Assembly (NCBI GenBank): GCA_031550125.1
Contig: JAVBOW010000019.1
Span: 62,001 to 126,000 of the forward strand
DNA length: 64,000 bases
Reading direction: 5' to 3'
DNA from: JAVBOW01 sp031550125
GTDB taxonomy: Bacteria > Bacteroidota > Bacteroidia > Bacteroidales > Rikenellaceae
Of the stretch, positions 62,044-64,000 are shown piece after piece (the first letter of the stretch is position 1; the number at the start of each line of letters is the position of its first letter). Both the position numbers and the translations under genes were made by a program. The notes beneath the pieces were generated by a model, which saw only the letters and a list, made by a program, of their open reading frames with translations, did not search any database and was not told where the DNA came from.

Positions 62044-63066
62044 ATGCTTACAGGCAAACAACTCAACAGGAATATCCGGCAAATAGGCTTCGTGGTCCTG
62101 CTCGGCACCATGCTGGTGATGATGGTAAGCCAGATGAGCTACTTCATCGGTTCGGTCCTCGGAGCCTTCACCCTGTATATGCTCCTGCGCAGGCCGCACG
62201 ACATGATGGTGCGGAGAGGCTGGAACAGGTTGGCGGCCAGCATAACGATAGTGACGGGAGCCGTCCTGGCGATGCTGGGGATCAGCGCCGGGGTACTGAG
62301 CATCATCCTTCCGCTGGTAAAGGAATTCGACCACATGATAGTCGTCGACAACCTGCGCGCCCTCCACGACGTGATATTGCAAAAGACCGGATTCAACATC
62401 TTCTCGGAGGACGTGATAGGCAAGCTGATGGACACGCTCGGGGGAATGGTCCCCGACATCTTCTCCACCACGGGCAGCGTGGTACTCAATGCATTCATGC
62501 TATTCGTGCTTCTCTATTTCATGCTCCAGGGCAACCACCTGATGGAAGACGCGCTCACCTCGTGGCTGCCGCTGCGCAGCGACAGCATAGCGCTGCTAAA
62601 GCACGAGACGCACAGCTTGGTCCTGAGCAACGCCATAGGTATACCCGTGGTTATGGCAGGCCACTCCGTGATCTCGGGGCTTGGCTACTGGGCGCTGGGG
62701 GTTACCGACCCCGTGGTGTGGGGGCTGATAACCGGCTTCTGCGGCCTTCTGCCGGTGATAGGCACGGCCGTGATATGGGTTCCGCTGGGCATCAACCTGA
62801 TAGTTGGAGGGATGGTGTGGCAGGGAGTTGCGCTGCTTGTCTACGGCGGCGTAGTGGTGGCCGGGGTGGACAACCTGCTGCGCATGGTGATCATGAAAAG
62901 CTATGCCGACGTGCATCCGCTCATAACCCTGCTCGGGGTAATAATGGGCATCAACCTTTTCGGTTTTTGGGGAATAATATTCGGGCCGCTGATGATATCG
63001 GCTTTCCTTTTGCTGCTTAAAATATACCGCAGCGAATATCTCGAAAGCGACAGCAAAACCGAATAA
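62044..63066 (+). CDS. AI-2E/PerM-family membrane protein
   Basis: 340 residues with about eight helices. The characteristic end part is IGTAVIWVPLGINLIVGG, LLVYGGVVVAGVDNLLR and HPLITLLGVIMGINLFGFWG, followed by a short cytosolic tail; this is the AI-2E transporter (PerM/TqsA) signature. Members export AI-2 or take part in ion transport; the substrate here is not known. No neighbouring luxS was seen. The start is the ATG at 62044 within the AT-rich end of the leader region. A 12-bp hairpin follows the stop. Confidence 0.88.
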   Translation: MLTGKQLNRNIRQIGFVVLLGTMLVMMVSQMSYFIGSVLGAFTLYMLLRRPHDMMVRRGWNRLAASITIVTGAVLAMLGISAGVLSIILPLVKEFDHMIVVDNLRALHDVILQKTGFNIFSEDVIGKLMDTLGGMVPDIFSTTGSVVLNAFMLFVLLYFMLQGNHLMEDALTSWLPLRSDSIALLKHETHSLVLSNAIGIPVVMAGHSVISGLGYWALGVTDPVVWGLITGFCGLLPVIGTAVIWVPLGINLIVGGMVWQGVALLVYGGVVVAGVDNLLRMVIMKSYADVHPLITLLGVIMGINLFGFWGIIFGPLMISAFLLLLKIYRSEYLESDSKTE

Positions 63067-63099
63067 AATCACGACGTTGCGGTATATTTATCAATATTT

Positions 63100-63146
63100 A
63101 ACCCGTTGTGCATTCAGAATAAAAGCACAACGGGTTAATATTTTGC
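63100..63146 (+). terminator. Hairpin after the PerM-family gene
   Basis: A perfect 12-bp stem AACCCGTTGTGC/GCACAACGGGTT (63100-63111, 63125-63136) with a 13-base loop, then AATATTTTGC. Stable, but the U-run is poor on either strand. Confidence 0.55.
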
Positions 63147-63233
63147 ACTTCTGCACCGGTCTGTCTCAAGATAGCTCAGTTAAAGCGGGGCGGAGCAAAG
63201 ATCCGGTTCGCTATCGCCACATCCACGCAACCC

Positions 63234-63734
63234 CTATCCGATCTCTATCCGGCGCTCGCGGGACGATTGCTTGTGCGGCTCGCTCTTGGGAATGACTATA
63301 TTCAGCACGCCGTTCTCGGCCTTGGCCGCGATCCGATCCCTCTCGATATTGTCGGGCAGTATCATGGCCTGCTGGAAACGCGAATAGGAGAACTCGCGGC
63401 GCAGGTAACGGTCGCCCTTCTTCTCGAGGGCCTTGTCCACCCTGTCCCACTCCCTCTTCTCCTCCTTCGGGTGGCTTTCGCCCCCGGCGGGTTCCGCGGA
63501 CTCCTTCTCCTCCTTTTTCTCCATCGTGACCACCAGGCGGTTGTCGTCGGTAAGGCGTATATCGAAATCCTCGCGGGTCATGCCCGGAGCGGCAACCTCA
63601 ACCTTATACTCCTTGTCGGTTTCGATAACGTTTATGGCCGGAGCCGTGGCGTTGGCGGGCATCATCCATCCGTTATCGAAGAAATCATTGAAAATGTCGG
63701 GCAGCCAACTTGCCGACCTTTTTGCAGGTAACAT
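63234..63734 (-). CDS. Small heat shock protein, Hsp20/alpha-crystallin family
   Basis: 166 residues. The alpha-crystallin domain starts with AINVIETDKEYKVEVAAPGM and ends with the family motif A-x-x-x-NGVL in AKAENGVLNIVIPK; a charged insert at about 80-105 (KKEEKESAEP...) lies between strands 4 and 5. The C-terminus carries RRIEIG with the I-x-I motif that joins subunits. It holds unfolded proteins under heat or other stress. The N-terminal arm has the SW(L)PDIFNDFFD pattern common in Bacteroidota Hsp20. Single gene. Confidence 0.93.
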   Translation of the reverse strand: MLPAKRSASWLPDIFNDFFDNGWMMPANATAPAINVIETDKEYKVEVAAPGMTREDFDIRLTDDNRLVVTMEKKEEKESAEPAGGESHPKEEKREWDRVDKALEKKGDRYLRREFSYSRFQQAMILPDNIERDRIAAKAENGVLNIVIPKSEPHKQSSRERRIEIG

Positions 63735-63810
63735 AATTTTAAATTTTTTAATAATCGGTTATGCGCTTATATTTTCCAAATTATGTGCCACCGCGAGGCC
63801 TGGCCGGCAC

Positions 63811-63841
63811 AAAAAAAATACGCGGACCGGCATGGTCCGCG
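63811..63841 (-). terminator. Terminator of ahcY
   Basis: On the minus strand CGCGGACC/GGTCCGCG, 8-bp stem with a 5-base loop, followed by TATTTTTTTTG. It lies 26 bases beyond the ahcY stop. Confidence 0.85.
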
Positions 63842-63867
63842 CATTCTTTTGAGATTTAGAAGGTTTA

Positions 63868-64000
63868 TCAATACCTGTAATGCTCGGGTTTGTACGGCCC
63901 TTCCTGCCTTACGCCTATGTAGTCGGCCTGGGAGGGCGTGAGCCTGGTTAGTTTCACCCCCAGGTTGTCGAGGTGCAGGCGGGCCACTTCCTCGTCCATC
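63868..64000 (-). CDS. ahcY: S-adenosylhomocysteine hydrolase (3' end; rest outside window)
   Basis: Only the last 44 codons are inside the window. The translation includes DEEVARLHLDNLGVKLT, ADYIGV and the end GPYKPEHYRY, the strongly conserved C-terminus of adenosylhomocysteinase with its terminal KPxHYRY. The enzyme splits S-adenosylhomocysteine to adenosine and homocysteine and uses NAD. A good terminator follows the stop. The beginning of the gene lies to the right of the window. Confidence 0.93.
   Translation of the reverse strand, partial: MDEEVARLHLDNLGVKLTRLTPSQADYIGVRQEGPYKPEHYRY

Noticed and set aside
63172..63230. tRNA-like stretch TAGCTCAGTT ... GGTTCGCTATC
   Set aside because: The D-arm and T-loop words are present, but no acceptor or anticodon stem can be paired, so it is at most a remnant.

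Overview
The window looks like a chromosome segment of a GC-rich member of the Bacteroidales, most like Alistipes or another Rikenellaceae. The evidence is: several promoters of the Bacteroidota type (TTTG or TTG about 19 bases before TAnnTTTG); a sensor kinase with a Reg_prop/Y_Y_Y propeller; many lipoproteins with acidic residues after the lipobox cysteine; a TamL-type outer membrane lipoprotein; and family members (U32/DUF3656, FabI, CusA, Hsp20) with a Bacteroidota look. The organism assignment is inference. No rRNA, CRISPR array, transposase, integrase or plasmid function was seen; the only tRNA is tRNA-Arg(TCT).

Layout. 1-4516: a large sensor kinase (cut by the left edge) and an overlapping LuxR-type response regulator. 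4614-9630: four lipoproteins, one with GLUG repeats, and a small outer membrane beta-barrel protein, all on the plus strand. 9894-9967: tRNA-Arg with its own promoter and terminator. 9986-26602 (minus strand): first surface-glycan locus. Its upstream half (26602 to 18259) has a WecA/MraY-type initiating transferase, Wzx flippase, acyltransferase, sugar epimerase, three glycosyltransferases and an EpsG-type polymerase. Its downstream half (18134 to 9986) has a glycosyltransferase, all four enzymes for GDP-D-glycero-alpha-D-manno-heptose (HddA, GmhA, HddC, GmhB), a Wza-type SLBB export protein, a Wzz-type chain-length protein and an ACP phosphodiesterase.

26819-41054: mainly housekeeping and resistance genes: alpha/beta hydrolase, a small acidic protein, nitroreductase, TamL, a methyltransferase overlapping a U32 peptidase-like rRNA hydroxylase, FabI, and a CusCBA-type heavy-metal efflux operon headed by a His/Cys-rich small protein. 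41124-56152 (minus strand): a second, independent surface-glycan locus with a receiver protein, a WcaJ-type initiating transferase fused to a pseudo-receiver, a short TolC-like protein, a Wzc-like protein with a degenerate kinase domain, an O-antigen ligase/polymerase, seven glycosyltransferases, one acyltransferase and a second flippase. 56458-64000: RelA/SpoT, an orphan glycosyltransferase, two FKBP-like lipoproteins, a PerM/AI-2E-type membrane protein, Hsp20 and the 3' end of ahcY.

The two glycan loci each carry their own initiating enzyme, flippase, polymerase and chain-length protein, so the cell probably makes two separate undecaprenol-linked polymers. The most unusual points are the contiguous GDP-heptose pathway, the pseudo-receiver and pseudo-kinase parts of the second locus, a lipoprotein cassette of unknown function beside a split sensor/regulator pair, and a RelA homologue that seems to have lost hydrolase residues. 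Start sites were reassigned by eye where a short overlap (ATGA) or domain alignment favoured an internal ATG.
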